In this document: positions 44,369-52,844 of the stretch, piece after piece
Layout: each line of letters opens with the position of its first letter
Numbering within the stretch: position 1 is the stretch's first letter
DNA from: Niastella sp. OAS944
GTDB lineage: Bacteria > Bacteroidota > Bacteroidia > Chitinophagales > Chitinophagaceae
Length of the DNA stretch: 64,000 nt
Assembly: GCA_024809215.1 (NCBI GenBank)
Contig: JANUBW010000004.1
Location: 372,001 to 436,000, forward strand
Reading direction: 5' to 3'
Program-made: the position numbers and the translations under genes
Notes under the pieces: generated by a model
Told to the model about the DNA's origin: nothing
Database searches by the model: none
Seen by the model: the letters and a program-made list of their open reading frames with translations, nothing else

Positions 44369-46245
44369 CTATTTTACAGTTTCCTGCCAATGAGCTGTTA
44401 CTTTCATTTGATCGTTCCCTCCAAAAAAATCATGATAAACCGGGCCAACTATACCAGTCACCATATTATAATCGTCTGTATGACCTTGACCCGGCCTTAA
44501 ATCAAAGGTATCACTTATATTAAAGTCAATAATTATGGACCCATCAGTCTTTGCAATAGCCGAATATGTCACAGCAGCATGTCTTAAAGCCCAAGTTGTT
44601 TCATTGGTAGCAACTTGCCAGGTAGCTGCATAATCAGGATTAAATGGATCTTTGAACTGTTCACTCATGGGTGCCGGTGCCCTGTTACCACCGAACTCGA
44701 TATATTCACTGCCCCTATTAATAAATCCGATTGCTCTAAACCTTTTATCTGCTTTAACGATTTGAATGATTTTATTTTTAAATGCTTGCATTGAAGGTTC
44801 CGCCTTAATCTTATTCAATAGCCCACCTACAAACCGAACCTCCCTACTCTGAAATTGTGAATGCAGGCCCAATTCAAATAAATTACTTGCAGTATTTCCA
44901 AGTCCCGTTGCCCCAGCCAGGAATCTTCTTGGGCCATGGCCCCAACCTGAACCAGTGTAACCAACATCAGCCCCCGAGAACCAATTTCTTGCGTTCTCCA
45001 ATCCTTTTTTTGATGTTACAATGACCGTTTGTAACAATGTAGGTTTTGAGCTATCTGAAGATAATCCAGTTGGGTCATTTAGTAATATTGGATTATTATT
45101 TCCGTAAACATAAGGAGAGTACTCCAAAGACATATCAGCCAAGGGATCAACATGCAAAAATCTTCCTATCTGAGGATCTAGCCCTCTGAATTTAGTTTCA
45201 TAAAGATTGATACCGAAGCTTGTATTTAATTCAGTCCCCCTATTAAAGCGATACCTATTATCCACACCACCAGCCGCCTTCGAACTTATCCCACTCATCG
45301 TCAACCCAAACGGATAATAATGCGTCTCTTCCAGAATCGGCCCTCTGTTATGAAACACCTGCAAATTATCGAAGTAAACATTATGCTGGCTTTCATTGCT
45401 ACAATATACAAAAACGTAGCCGTTCTTGGGTGCTTTCAGGGAAGGGACATTCACCAGTGAATGATCTTTAACAACTCCATTACCTCCTACCCTTTCAAAT
45501 CCACCACCGGCATACTTAAACTGCTCATCAAAGAAGATCCAGTTTATATACGCCCAGGGTGCATCTACGTTATCGGTACGGGTTCTGAAGTTCTCCAGAT
45601 CACCTAATAAGGTGGGGGTTGAGATGCCGGCATTGGTGATCCCCTTTCCTATCATAGTCGGATTACCTAGAAATGCATCCAGTATGCTGCTTACAGGAAC
45701 CGGAAACTTTTCACTGTAATTACCGCCATTATTAAACCAGTAGGATTTACCGTAAATATTAATCTGGTCGCCGGCCATTACCTTTAGCGTTATACCCAGC
45801 CCCGTTTTATTACTTTCTGCATTCAATTTGTACAGTTTTGCACTATTGGCAGCAGTATCACTATACTGATTATTGTTGTATGGGGGATTACCGTTGTTAT
45901 TATGATAATCAGTTAAACCGGTTACTGACGACTTGTTTACTATATAATCGCTTTTGATATCATAAAAATCTTTTTCAGTAAACACAGCACTCGCACTATT
46001 TGCCAGGTCGCCTTCCAGCGTAGCCGCCGGGTATTTATCCTGCTTTTGCTCCTCCGTTAACACCATACGCACATTGCCTAAATGGTCCTTTATAAAATAG
46101 TCGTACGTAAAAGAAGTAATAGCATCTTCTCCATTCCGTACGGATGACTATTATTTTTGAATTCGGTACGGTGCCAGGACGCATCATTGTAATGTGCCGG
46201 ATCAGAATCGCAGCCCATGTTAATCCATCAAACCCTAAACTCATT
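44369..46245 (-). pseudogene. RHS-repeat protein tail with C-terminal toxin domain, 5' end missing
   Basis: The 3' part of an RHS polymorphic toxin. The frame from about 46072 contains the Bacteroidota RHS core (DHLGNVRMVLTEEQ just upstream, EETHYYPFGLTMSGI, YETKFRGLDPQIGRF, DPLADMSLEYSPYVYGNNNP). After NDPTGL a variable toxin of about 220 residues follows, ending FDLRPGQGHTDDYN...YHDFFGGNDQMKV. I cannot assign its activity; the His/Asp-rich end is a plausible catalytic region. Upstream of 46072 the reading frame shifts by one base near 46130 (the CDSDPAHYNDASWHRTEF part lies in another frame) and homology stops near 46250 at the edge of the duplicated DUF2695 segment. With no start, no shell and a frameshift it should be silent unless recombined onto an intact RHS gene. 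Confidence 0.75.
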
Positions 46246-46264
46246 ACACGTACTCCATTGTTAT

Positions 46265-46408
46265 CTGTGACGACACAAATCGTTTAACCAGTCGTTTCTC
46301 GACCAAACTGGCATTGCTAACAGCCAGGAAGTGTTGGATTGGCTTGCGGAAAAGGGCGGTCATTGTGATTGCGAAATATTAGCTAACGTTGAAGAACAAT
46401 TTGGATAA
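46265..46408 (+). pseudogene. Truncated, frameshifted DUF2695 copy
   Basis: Right-hand copy of the DUF2695 3' half. It starts abruptly at CTGTGACGAC next to the RHS remnant, lacks the first half, and has lost one G after AACCAG relative to the left copy. It keeps the TGG that the left copy lost (VLDWLAEKGGHCDCE). Confidence 0.75.
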
Positions 46409-46409
46409 T

Positions 46410-46721
46410 ATGCCATCGATAAAAATAAGTATTAACAAATTTATCAGCGATCATCAACCCGGTTTTGTTGAATGCTCCTTTACCGATGCGTGGGGCAAAC
46501 TACACATTGTGGAAGAGAAGGTACCAATTGTGACAGACAAAGACTTAAACGCTAACAGCCATTATCCGCAAGAAGGCTTTATTGATTGCGAGGTTTTAAA
46601 GAAGTAGGAAGACAAGGAAGGAAGGATAGTCTTTTCGGTTGATACAGTAAAACCCTGGGATGTTAGTACGATTGAAGGGGTGCAGCAATTTGATTTGTTG
46701 GGGTTACAGATAGAACATTAA
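46410..46721 (+). pseudogene. Second copy of the small paired gene, interrupted by TAG
   Basis: Homologous over its length to 43326-43637 (MPSIKISINKFISDHQPG...). At 46605-46607 TAG replaces TGG, cutting the protein at residue 65 of 103; the remaining frame (EDKEGRIVFSVDTVKPWDV) is still open to a TAA at 46719-46721, so the lesion is recent. Confidence 0.75.
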
Positions 46722-46773
46722 TACACTCCTGCTGCCTTACGGATATCATCCTTTAAATCTTCTTATATGTATT

Positions 46774-46809
46774 AAAAAATATTGCACCAACCTTTGGTTG
46801 GTGCAATAT
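46774..46809 (-). terminator. Terminator after the membrane-protein gene
   Basis: Perfect 14-bp stem (46779-46792 with 46796-46809) on a 3-nt loop; on the minus strand it is followed by a T-rich run (ATTTTTTAAT overlapping the stem foot). It starts 34 bp past the stop at 46843. Confidence 0.85.
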
Positions 46810-46842
46810 GTATGCTTAATAGCTTCTCATAAAAACTTACTG

Positions 46843-47169
46843 CTATATAAAAATTTCATACAAAATAGCTATTATCGCCATTACAACAAACAGCGAAATG
46901 TACAGCAATAGAGGAAGAGCAAACAAAACATTTATATCAAAAAAGCGCTTCCCTTCGCTCCTCTTTCTTAAATAGGCTGATCGCATTACAATTATAGTTA
47001 AAACCACTCCTATCAAGGATATTGGAAGAATAAAAAACCAGGTTATTTCCCTGTTCAGTCTACTTCTGGCCGGGATAAGGTGATACCAACCCACCAAAAT
47101 ATCCTTTAAGAAAACGAGAATGAAAATTATAAAAGATGTTATTGCCTTTGCTTTTAACCTATTGAACAT
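46843..47169 (-). CDS. Small membrane protein in an immunity cluster
   Basis: 108 residues from the ATG at 47169, with three predicted transmembrane helices (AITSFIIFILVFL, WFFILPISLIGVVLTIIVM, VLFALPLLLYISLFVVMAIIAIL). An earlier start at 47259 would overlap the previous gene. It follows the candidate immunity gene at 47240 and shares its terminator. Possibly a second immunity or accessory protein of the L,D-transpeptidase-type toxin; function unknown. Confidence 0.55.
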   Translation of the reverse strand: MFNRLKAKAITSFIIFILVFLKDILVGWYHLIPARSRLNREITWFFILPISLIGVVLTIIVMRSAYLRKRSEGKRFFDINVLFALPLLLYISLFVVMAIIAILYEIFI

Positions 47170-47239
47170 TAAGACTAAATTATTAAAACATAAAGTAAAC
47201 GCCCCAAATCTAAGGGGCACTATCTCGTCAATTTCTTTT

Positions 47240-47812
47240 CTATGGATACTCAAAACCAAAAATAAACTTTACCAAAACGCCGTTTTTAAACGTATATTCA
47301 GCAATATATAATGGCATATTATAAGCAGCCAAAAATTTGGGGTTATCCTCATAATCGATGCTATACTTTATAACTATCATTTTCCCTTTCGAAGCCTTTT
47401 TAAATTGATTTCCCTTTTTGCCAACAACATCCGATATTGTCATTCCGAGTTTTATACCACTCTCTGTCAAGAAATAGGGAAAGACGCTTTGATAGCTTTT
47501 GAGTGGTGCACTACTTAAATCAGCTTTTGACACTTCAAAAAGGCTAACTGTATTATTAACATCCCCCGGAAAAAATACCAACCTTAAATATTCAGTACCT
47601 GATTTATTTCTAAAGTATACATCCGGTAAGTCTTTATCACTATTTAGCTTCGGCATTACATCTCCCAAATTCTTCTCAATAGAGATGCTATTTCTTAATA
47701 TGATCTTACTATTGATAGTAGTATCATGAATTATAGAGTCTACATTCTGGTTTGCAAAACAAACAATTGAAATTATTTTTAAAAATATAAATAAAATATT
47801 TCCCTTAACCAT
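47240..47812 (-). CDS. Putative periplasmic immunity protein
   Basis: 190 residues with an N-terminal hydrophobic signal (ILFIFLKIISIVCFANQ). The rest is beta-rich (TEYLRLVFFPGDVNNTVSLF, GIKLGMTISDVVGKK, IAEYTFKNGVLVKFIFGFEY). It begins 14 bp after the toxin frame at 47827 and on the same strand, the standard immunity position. Periplasmic export fits a peptidoglycan-acting L,D-transpeptidase-like toxin. No family recognised; role inferred. Confidence 0.55.
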   Translation of the reverse strand: MVKGNILFIFLKIISIVCFANQNVDSIIHDTTINSKIILRNSISIEKNLGDVMPKLNSDKDLPDVYFRNKSGTEYLRLVFFPGDVNNTVSLFEVSKADLSSAPLKSYQSVFPYFLTESGIKLGMTISDVVGKKGNQFKKASKGKMIVIKYSIDYEDNPKFLAAYNMPLYIAEYTFKNGVLVKFIFGFEYP

Positions 47813-47826
47813 ATTTAAACATTTTG

Positions 47827-48985
47827 TTATTCTCTAATACCGCTTGTATTGGCTCTTGAGCCACGACCATTATTATTTGGATTTCCATTAATATTTACAG
47901 TAACATTGATACTGCCATTTACTCGCAAGTAACCTCGCATCGTATTTCTGAATTGTCTTAACTCCGTTGCTGTTCCTTGTAAGCCTATACAACCTAATGT
48001 ACCATATAAGTTTCCATCAGGATGTACTCGCAAGTCAGTCCTTCCAGTTGCGAATCTGGGGATTAAGTCCATACTAAATCCAACACCATTTCTAATCATT
48101 CCAGCATTATCACTTCGATTACGCAGATTGTTGGCTGTATAGGAACCGTTCTCGGGAGTACCATTTCCCCAAGGTCCACCAACAGCTGCATATTTCCCGA
48201 TATTAATCGTTGTTCCATTATCAAAATGAGTTCTGACATTTAGCGACCCTATTGCATCTTAGGGTTTTTAGAATTAACATCACCTTCAAAGGCTAATGAC
48301 AACTCACCGGTTTCTCTTGATATAAGCTCTCTTCCACCCCCCCTGCTTCCATAAATATTTTCGGCAATATCGAGTGCCCCATTAAAACGATCAACCGTAT
48401 AATTAGCACATACAACATTTTCATTTATCTCCGAGATGCTCGTCCCTTCTTCACCCAATACTTCATTAAATATATCCCAAGCTTGTTCACTTACCTGAAT
48501 ACGTTGTATACCGCCGCTATTATTAATTTGTCCAATTGTCCTGCTTGTACCCATAGCATAATAGATAGTTGTATCTCCTAAAAAATCAATATTTTTCACC
48601 GGATTATTAGCCATTCCTGCATATAAACTTATCGATCTCAATGGTTTTGGATCTAGCCATGCCAGTATCCGATTTGTGGACCATAGGTTCTGTAGAAAAA
48701 TTCATATTGATTTAAATCTAGATCAGTATTAAATTCAGCACTATTAAATTTTTCAAACTTATTTTCCTGTACGTTGAACCCCTTCGAGCTTATCCCCGCC
48801 ATCGTTAATCCAAACGGGTAATAATGCGTCTCTTCCAGAATTGTTCCCCTATTATGAAACACCTGCAAATTATCGAAGTAAACATTATGCTGGCTCTCAT
48901 TGCTACAATATACAAAAACGTAGCCGTTCTTGGGTGCTTTCAGAGAAGGTACATTCACCAAAGCATGATCTTTAACAACTCCATT
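47827..48985 (-). pseudogene. RHS tail with L,D-transpeptidase-like toxin, broken by frameshifts
   Basis: From 48985 leftward: RHS core (NVPSLKAPKNGYVFVYCSN, EETHYYPFGLTMAGI, YGPQIG), a frameshift near 48650 where the core should read into LDPKPLRSISLYAGMANNP, a linker (NIDFLGDTTIYYAMGTS), and a second frameshift near 48260. The last frame reads SLNVRTHFDNGT...GSYTANNLRNRS...GRTDLRVHPDGNLYGTLGCIGL, which carries the His and Cys of an L,D-transpeptidase fold as in peptidoglycan-editing Tlde1/DUF2778 effectors. The toxin domain itself looks intact but is disconnected from the core. The homology to L,D-transpeptidases is by motif; the activity is inferred. Confidence 0.65.
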
Positions 48986-49449
48986 AGGGACTGGCTTAAA
49001 ATATTACCATTTAAGTCATAGGTAAGATTTGACACCCCTAACATTTAAAAAGGAATTACATCCATCGCCTTGAACATATGCTTCAGTTTATTGGGCAAGC
49101 CACCTACAATAACCGATTCAACAGAACCTGCGATAATCAGTTTGCGCCTGTACTACCTGCTGCATAAACAGCACAGAAAAGACCCACATCGAGCGCAAAA
49201 CGCCATTTCTTTTTAACCTTCGGCTTAGTGGCCGACCTGGATATTGCCATTGCTATACTCCCCGGCAAATGGGTGTTGGGCAAATGGTAATTGCCTGCGT
49301 ATACTGCCCTAACGGACCTTTCTAAGAAAAGATGCTGTCTAAAAATAATTCCAAGACAGCATCTTTTAATTTTTGACAACATGTATGAAACTCAACCGAG
49401 CTCCACCATTGTCGGAGTTAAGGGGCTCCGATTTTTCAATTGATGTCTA
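48986..49449. other. Debris region between RHS fragments
   Basis: Positions 48986-49035 encode a fragment SNLTYDLNGNIL, typical of another part of an RHS core, joined out of frame to the tail at 47827-48985. Positions 49040-49326 show no recognisable gene (an 81-codon minus-strand frame at 49137-49382 has no family features). A strong hairpin lies at 49327-49367. Confidence 0.5.
49327..49367 (-). terminator. Strong hairpin terminator after lipoprotein gene
   Basis: Perfect 14-bp stem (49327-49340 with 49354-49367) with 13-nt loop, A/T-rich at both feet (TTTTCTT on the minus strand, TTTTAATTTTTG on the plus strand), 83 bp past the stop of the gene at 49450. It may work in both directions. Confidence 0.75.
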
Positions 49450-49875
49450 TTATTTGATTCTTGGTTTGAACCAAATCGTATCGCTCAAAGGATTTATGCT
49501 TTCGATTGAATCCAACCCGCCTTTATAAACATAATACTGTTTCGAAACCTTCGATATCTGTACTACGCTGACATGTTTATTGTAAAAAGCCTTTTCGTCA
49601 TCAGAGATCTGTCCGCTTTTACGAATAAATTTTAAATTCAACTCACAGTCATTCTTCCACTTAAGTTGCCAAAAAAATGTATCCTTTGTTTTAGAATCTA
49701 TTTCTGTTTGAAGATCTTTGCCACGAATAATAACAAATTCATCGTTTGCTTTTGGCGGGTAATAATAGAAAGTTCCATATTTCACTTTTTGACAGTCATT
49801 AACTATTGCCGGTTGCCCGCACGCAATTAAGGGACAGACAAGTACAAGGGAAAAATATACATTCTTTTTATTCAT
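49450..49875 (-). CDS. Orphan lipoprotein, possible RHS immunity gene
   Basis: 141 residues, lipoprotein signal MNKKNVYFSLVLVCPLIAC (Cys19). Mature part beta-rich with KVKYGTFYYYPPKANDEFVIIRG, FFWQLKWKNDCELNLKF and SKQYYVYKGGLDSI. Members of this uncharacterised lipoprotein type are common and multi-copy in Bacteroidota in my recollection. It is trapped between two RHS fragments without an adjacent toxin, as expected for an immunity gene left behind after cassette replacement. Function not proven. Confidence 0.55.
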   Translation of the reverse strand: MNKKNVYFSLVLVCPLIACGQPAIVNDCQKVKYGTFYYYPPKANDEFVIIRGKDLQTEIDSKTKDTFFWQLKWKNDCELNLKFIRKSGQISDDEKAFYNKHVSVVQISKVSKQYYVYKGGLDSIESINPLSDTIWFKPRIK

Positions 49876-49998
49876 AGTATTATTTATTTTTCAGTTACCA
49901 TGCCCCCCAACAGTTTTACGTGTGGTTCACCCTTCCTTTACCTGGCCTCCGAAACCTACTGAAACGCTTTTTTGAAATCCATTTGAGGAATATTGCAC

Positions 49999-50300
49999 TT
50001 GGCCAACCGCGAATGATCTTTAACAATTCCATTACCTCCTACCTTTTCAAAACCGCCGCCTGCATACTTGAACTGCTCATCGAAGAAGATCCAGTTTATA
50101 TACGCCCATGGTACGTCAACGTTATCTGTTCGCGTTCTGAAGTTCTCCAGGTCACCTAACAAGGTGGGGATTGAGATACCCGCATTTGTGATCCCCTTTC
50201 CTATCATTGACGGATTGCCTGAAAATGCATCCAGTATACTGCTTACAGGAACCGGGAATTTTTCACTATAACTACCGCCATTATTAAACCAGTACGAGAC
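49999..50300 (-). pseudogene. Internal RHS-core fragment
   Basis: Encodes SYWFNNGGSYSEKFPVPVSS through YAGGGFEKVGGNGIVKDHS, nearly identical to the same segment inside 44369-46245. Homology starts near 50295 and stops near 49999, where the frame runs into unrelated codons. It ends at the same place (KDHS/KDHA) where the tail at 48985 begins, implying a break or recombination at one conserved site. Confidence 0.75.
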
Positions 50301-50334
50301 GTTATTATTGATTTTAATATTCGACACATCAATT

Positions 50335-50649
50335 CTATCTCTTTGCTATCTTTTCATCATACCATTTATGCCATTGACTCAATTCCGACTTTGTAAAAAA
50401 TAAGTATCCATGAAATGTTCCATCCGCAAGAACTTTTACATTTGAGTGCTCCACTAAAAAGGCTATTGAAGAACTACAGCAGGGTACCGTATTGCTAGTA
50501 TATCTTTTAGCTGCAGAGTCCAAAATATTTAAATGATACTTAAACAATCTAGCACTTCTTCTATTTATTTTATTGTTCTTTTGCGAAAAGGCTGCAAAAG
50601 AATGAAACAATAGAAATAGCATAATCATATTAGAATATAAAAAACTCAT
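50335..50649 (-). CDS. Small secreted protein, possible orphan immunity or toxin accessory
   Basis: 104 residues, signal peptide ending FAAFSQ, then a basic region (NNKINRRSARLFKYHL) and a beta-rich C-terminus (SSIAFLVEHSNVKVLADGTFHGYLFF, TKSELSQWHKWYDEKI). No family recognised. It lies directly upstream of an RHS-core fragment, probably the immunity gene of a previous cassette. Confidence 0.5.
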   Translation of the reverse strand: MSFLYSNMIMLFLLFHSFAAFSQKNNKINRRSARLFKYHLNILDSAAKRYTSNTVPCCSSSIAFLVEHSNVKVLADGTFHGYLFFTKSELSQWHKWYDEKIAKR

Positions 50650-51037
50650 AAATTATATTATTTTTTTAGAGGTGTTACTTTGACGCCGCCTGGCGGCACA
50701 TAAAGCACTATATAAAACAGATATAGTAATATTTATTAACACCCAGTTTCACTAAAACAAATTGGACTACTCCTATACTTAAAAAAGAGAAAGGCTTCCC
50801 TTGTTGTTTTCAAATACCCAAATTCATTTCGTCACGGTACCCGTAAAACGAAAAATCCCCCCGAAATATCGGGAGGACCTTTTTCTTCCATGACTTAAAG
50901 GTTACTAGATCGAAAACTCTTTTATGTGTTGAACGGGTTGTTTCGTTTTTTCATCCTGGCCCGGAAGCGGTTAAGCTCCCGGGTTACGGATTACACATTT
51001 TCAAGGGATAAGTAACTATTTAAAAAGCGATCTTCTA
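50650..51037. other. Spacer between RHS debris and the second susD, with terminator
   Basis: 388 bp without a gene. The only structure I can support is the terminator at 50851-50877 for the SusCD transcript; the rest is unique AT-rich sequence. Confidence 0.6.
50851..50877 (-). terminator. Terminator of the second susCD operon
   Basis: On the minus strand TCCTCCCGAT and its partner TCGGGGGGA form a 9-bp stem with one mismatch (50856-50864 with 50869-50877), followed by TTTTTCG. Confidence 0.8.
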
Positions 51038-52807
51038 CTAATTATATCCTTCAGTTTGTTTGAACTCAGCTGAGTTCAGCAATGCGTCCATTTCTGCCTG
51101 CGGAACAGGGCGCAAACGGTGGTATTTTGTAACAACTGTAATATCCGGATTGTACGTCTTAATATAGTTAGCAAAATCCTCGCCACGGAAAACACGCTTC
51201 AGATCATAAAAGCGCAGCTGCTCGCCACAAAATTCACGGGCTCTTTCATCGAGGATGAAATCCATGTTAACCTTGCTGGCATCGATCAGGAAGTCTGTAG
51301 CTCCCGGCTTCTTAGCCCTATCTCTTATTACATTGATATAAGTCGCTGCGCTGGCATTATCACCCAGTTTGTGGAAAGCTTCCGCTGCGATAAAATACAT
51401 TTCCGCAAAACGGATCGCAAATACATCGTTCCATCCGCCAGATGTAGTTGCTAACGGACGTGTGTTGTCCAGGAACTTTTTCATGAAAACAAAAAATTTC
51501 CTTTTGAGCGGATCGGAATTGAGCTTGGCCGGCGTACCTGGAACAGGGTTATCATAGGTATCATTACGATCAAATGTTACATATGGGATTTTTCTCTTAT
51601 CCTCACTACTGCCTATCACTCCCTTGGTGATGTGCATAGCTAAACTAAGCGTATCGACCGTTTTACCATTAACATCTGCCCAGTTCTTGAGAAAGGCTGA
51701 TGTATCAGTCGCCTTCCACGGATAACTCTTTACGTTCGCGAACCATTTTTCCTGGAACGTAGCGTCATACCTTGCATCTTTGGTTTCATCGAACAGATCG
51801 AGCAGGTGCCAGGTAGGCATTGCCTTCTGATCGCCATCATGACCATATTTTATATCCATAGTGAGGCCAGGATAGCCATTGTATTTTGTAGCAAACCATT
51901 TATACATACGGTTACCATTGGTGGAGTTATAGCTCCAGGTCACATTGGTCACCGAATAAGTAACAGAGAACAAGCTCTCTTTATTGAGCTTATTATTGTT
52001 GGGATTCCAAAGATCAGCAGGCGTTTTATATAGTTCGCAACCATAGGCTATATAATTATTGATCACATCCAATGCTGCATCCTTTGCTTTTGTGTACCAG
52101 GCTGCGGCATCACCGCCGGTTGAATAGGAAGCCCGGGTTAAATATACCCTGGCCAGCAAACCAGCAGCCGACTTTTTAGAAGCGCGCCCGTATTCCGACT
52201 TGGCGGCATCAGCACCCCAGTCTTTCGGTAAATTTTCCTTTGCAAACAACAGGTCACTGATCATAAGGTCATAAAACGCCTCCGGGTTGCTACGCTCAGC
52301 CGTATACTTAGGTTCAGTAGTAGGCTCGGTACGCAACATAACGCCGCCCCATTGTTCAACCAAATGATAATAATAAAGCGCCCGCATAAAATGCAACTCA
52401 GCCAGGCGTATTGCCTTCTCTTTTTGATCTATGAACCCCGCTTTATCAACATTTGCAATACCTGTGTTACACATATTTATACCATTCCATAAATTTCTCC
52501 ATGTTTCTGAAAGGGTACCGTGTGAGGGCACTAATCCCGCATACGTGTAATACGGATTAGGTACATTTCCCCCGTTGCCTATCCACAGATCAGTTCCAAC
52601 CTCTCCTAACGATAAACCAGGTTCAGTGCCATATAATGTATGAATATCCCTGTAAGCGCCGTTCACCAGGGTTGTAAAACCTTCGGGGGTAGCCCATATA
52701 GCGTCACCAGTTGTATTGGAGGGGTTAAATTCATCGAGTTTATTACAGGAGGTGCCAAGGATTGCAGCCACCGCCACTGCATATGATAATTTGGTTATTT
52801 TTTTCAT
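51038..52807 (-). CDS. SusD/RagB family lipoprotein, second locus
   Basis: Surface glycan-capture lipoprotein partnering the SusC 37 bp upstream. It has 589 residues from the ATG at 52807 (52819 adds four residues), lipoprotein signal ending LGTSC (Cys21). Landmarks: AELHFMRALYYYHLVEQWGGVML near residue 140, RASKKSAAGLLARVYL, and C-terminal FAEMYFIAAEAFHKLGD plus DERAREFCGEQLRFYDLKR. Typical length. Followed by a terminator, so it closes the transcript. Confidence 0.93.
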   Translation of the reverse strand: MKKITKLSYAVAVAAILGTSCNKLDEFNPSNTTGDAIWATPEGFTTLVNGAYRDIHTLYGTEPGLSLGEVGTDLWIGNGGNVPNPYYTYAGLVPSHGTLSETWRNLWNGINMCNTGIANVDKAGFIDQKEKAIRLAELHFMRALYYYHLVEQWGGVMLRTEPTTEPKYTAERSNPEAFYDLMISDLLFAKENLPKDWGADAAKSEYGRASKKSAAGLLARVYLTRASYSTGGDAAAWYTKAKDAALDVINNYIAYGCELYKTPADLWNPNNNKLNKESLFSVTYSVTNVTWSYNSTNGNRMYKWFATKYNGYPGLTMDIKYGHDGDQKAMPTWHLLDLFDETKDARYDATFQEKWFANVKSYPWKATDTSAFLKNWADVNGKTVDTLSLAMHITKGVIGSSEDKRKIPYVTFDRNDTYDNPVPGTPAKLNSDPLKRKFFVFMKKFLDNTRPLATTSGGWNDVFAIRFAEMYFIAAEAFHKLGDNASAATYINVIRDRAKKPGATDFLIDASKVNMDFILDERAREFCGEQLRFYDLKRVFRGEDFANYIKTYNPDITVVTKYHRLRPVPQAEMDALLNSAEFKQTEGYN

Positions 52808-52844
52808 TGTACTAATCATTGATCATTTTAGAATAAAGAATTAA

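Noticed and set aside
46035..46244. Separate small gene upstream of the RHS tail
   Set aside because: Read in the neighbouring frame it encodes typical RHS sequence (CDSDPAHYNDASWHRTEF), so it is a frameshifted part of the same pseudogene.
49137..49382. 81-codon minus-strand frame
   Set aside because: Includes the terminator hairpin in its first codons and has no recognisable domain.
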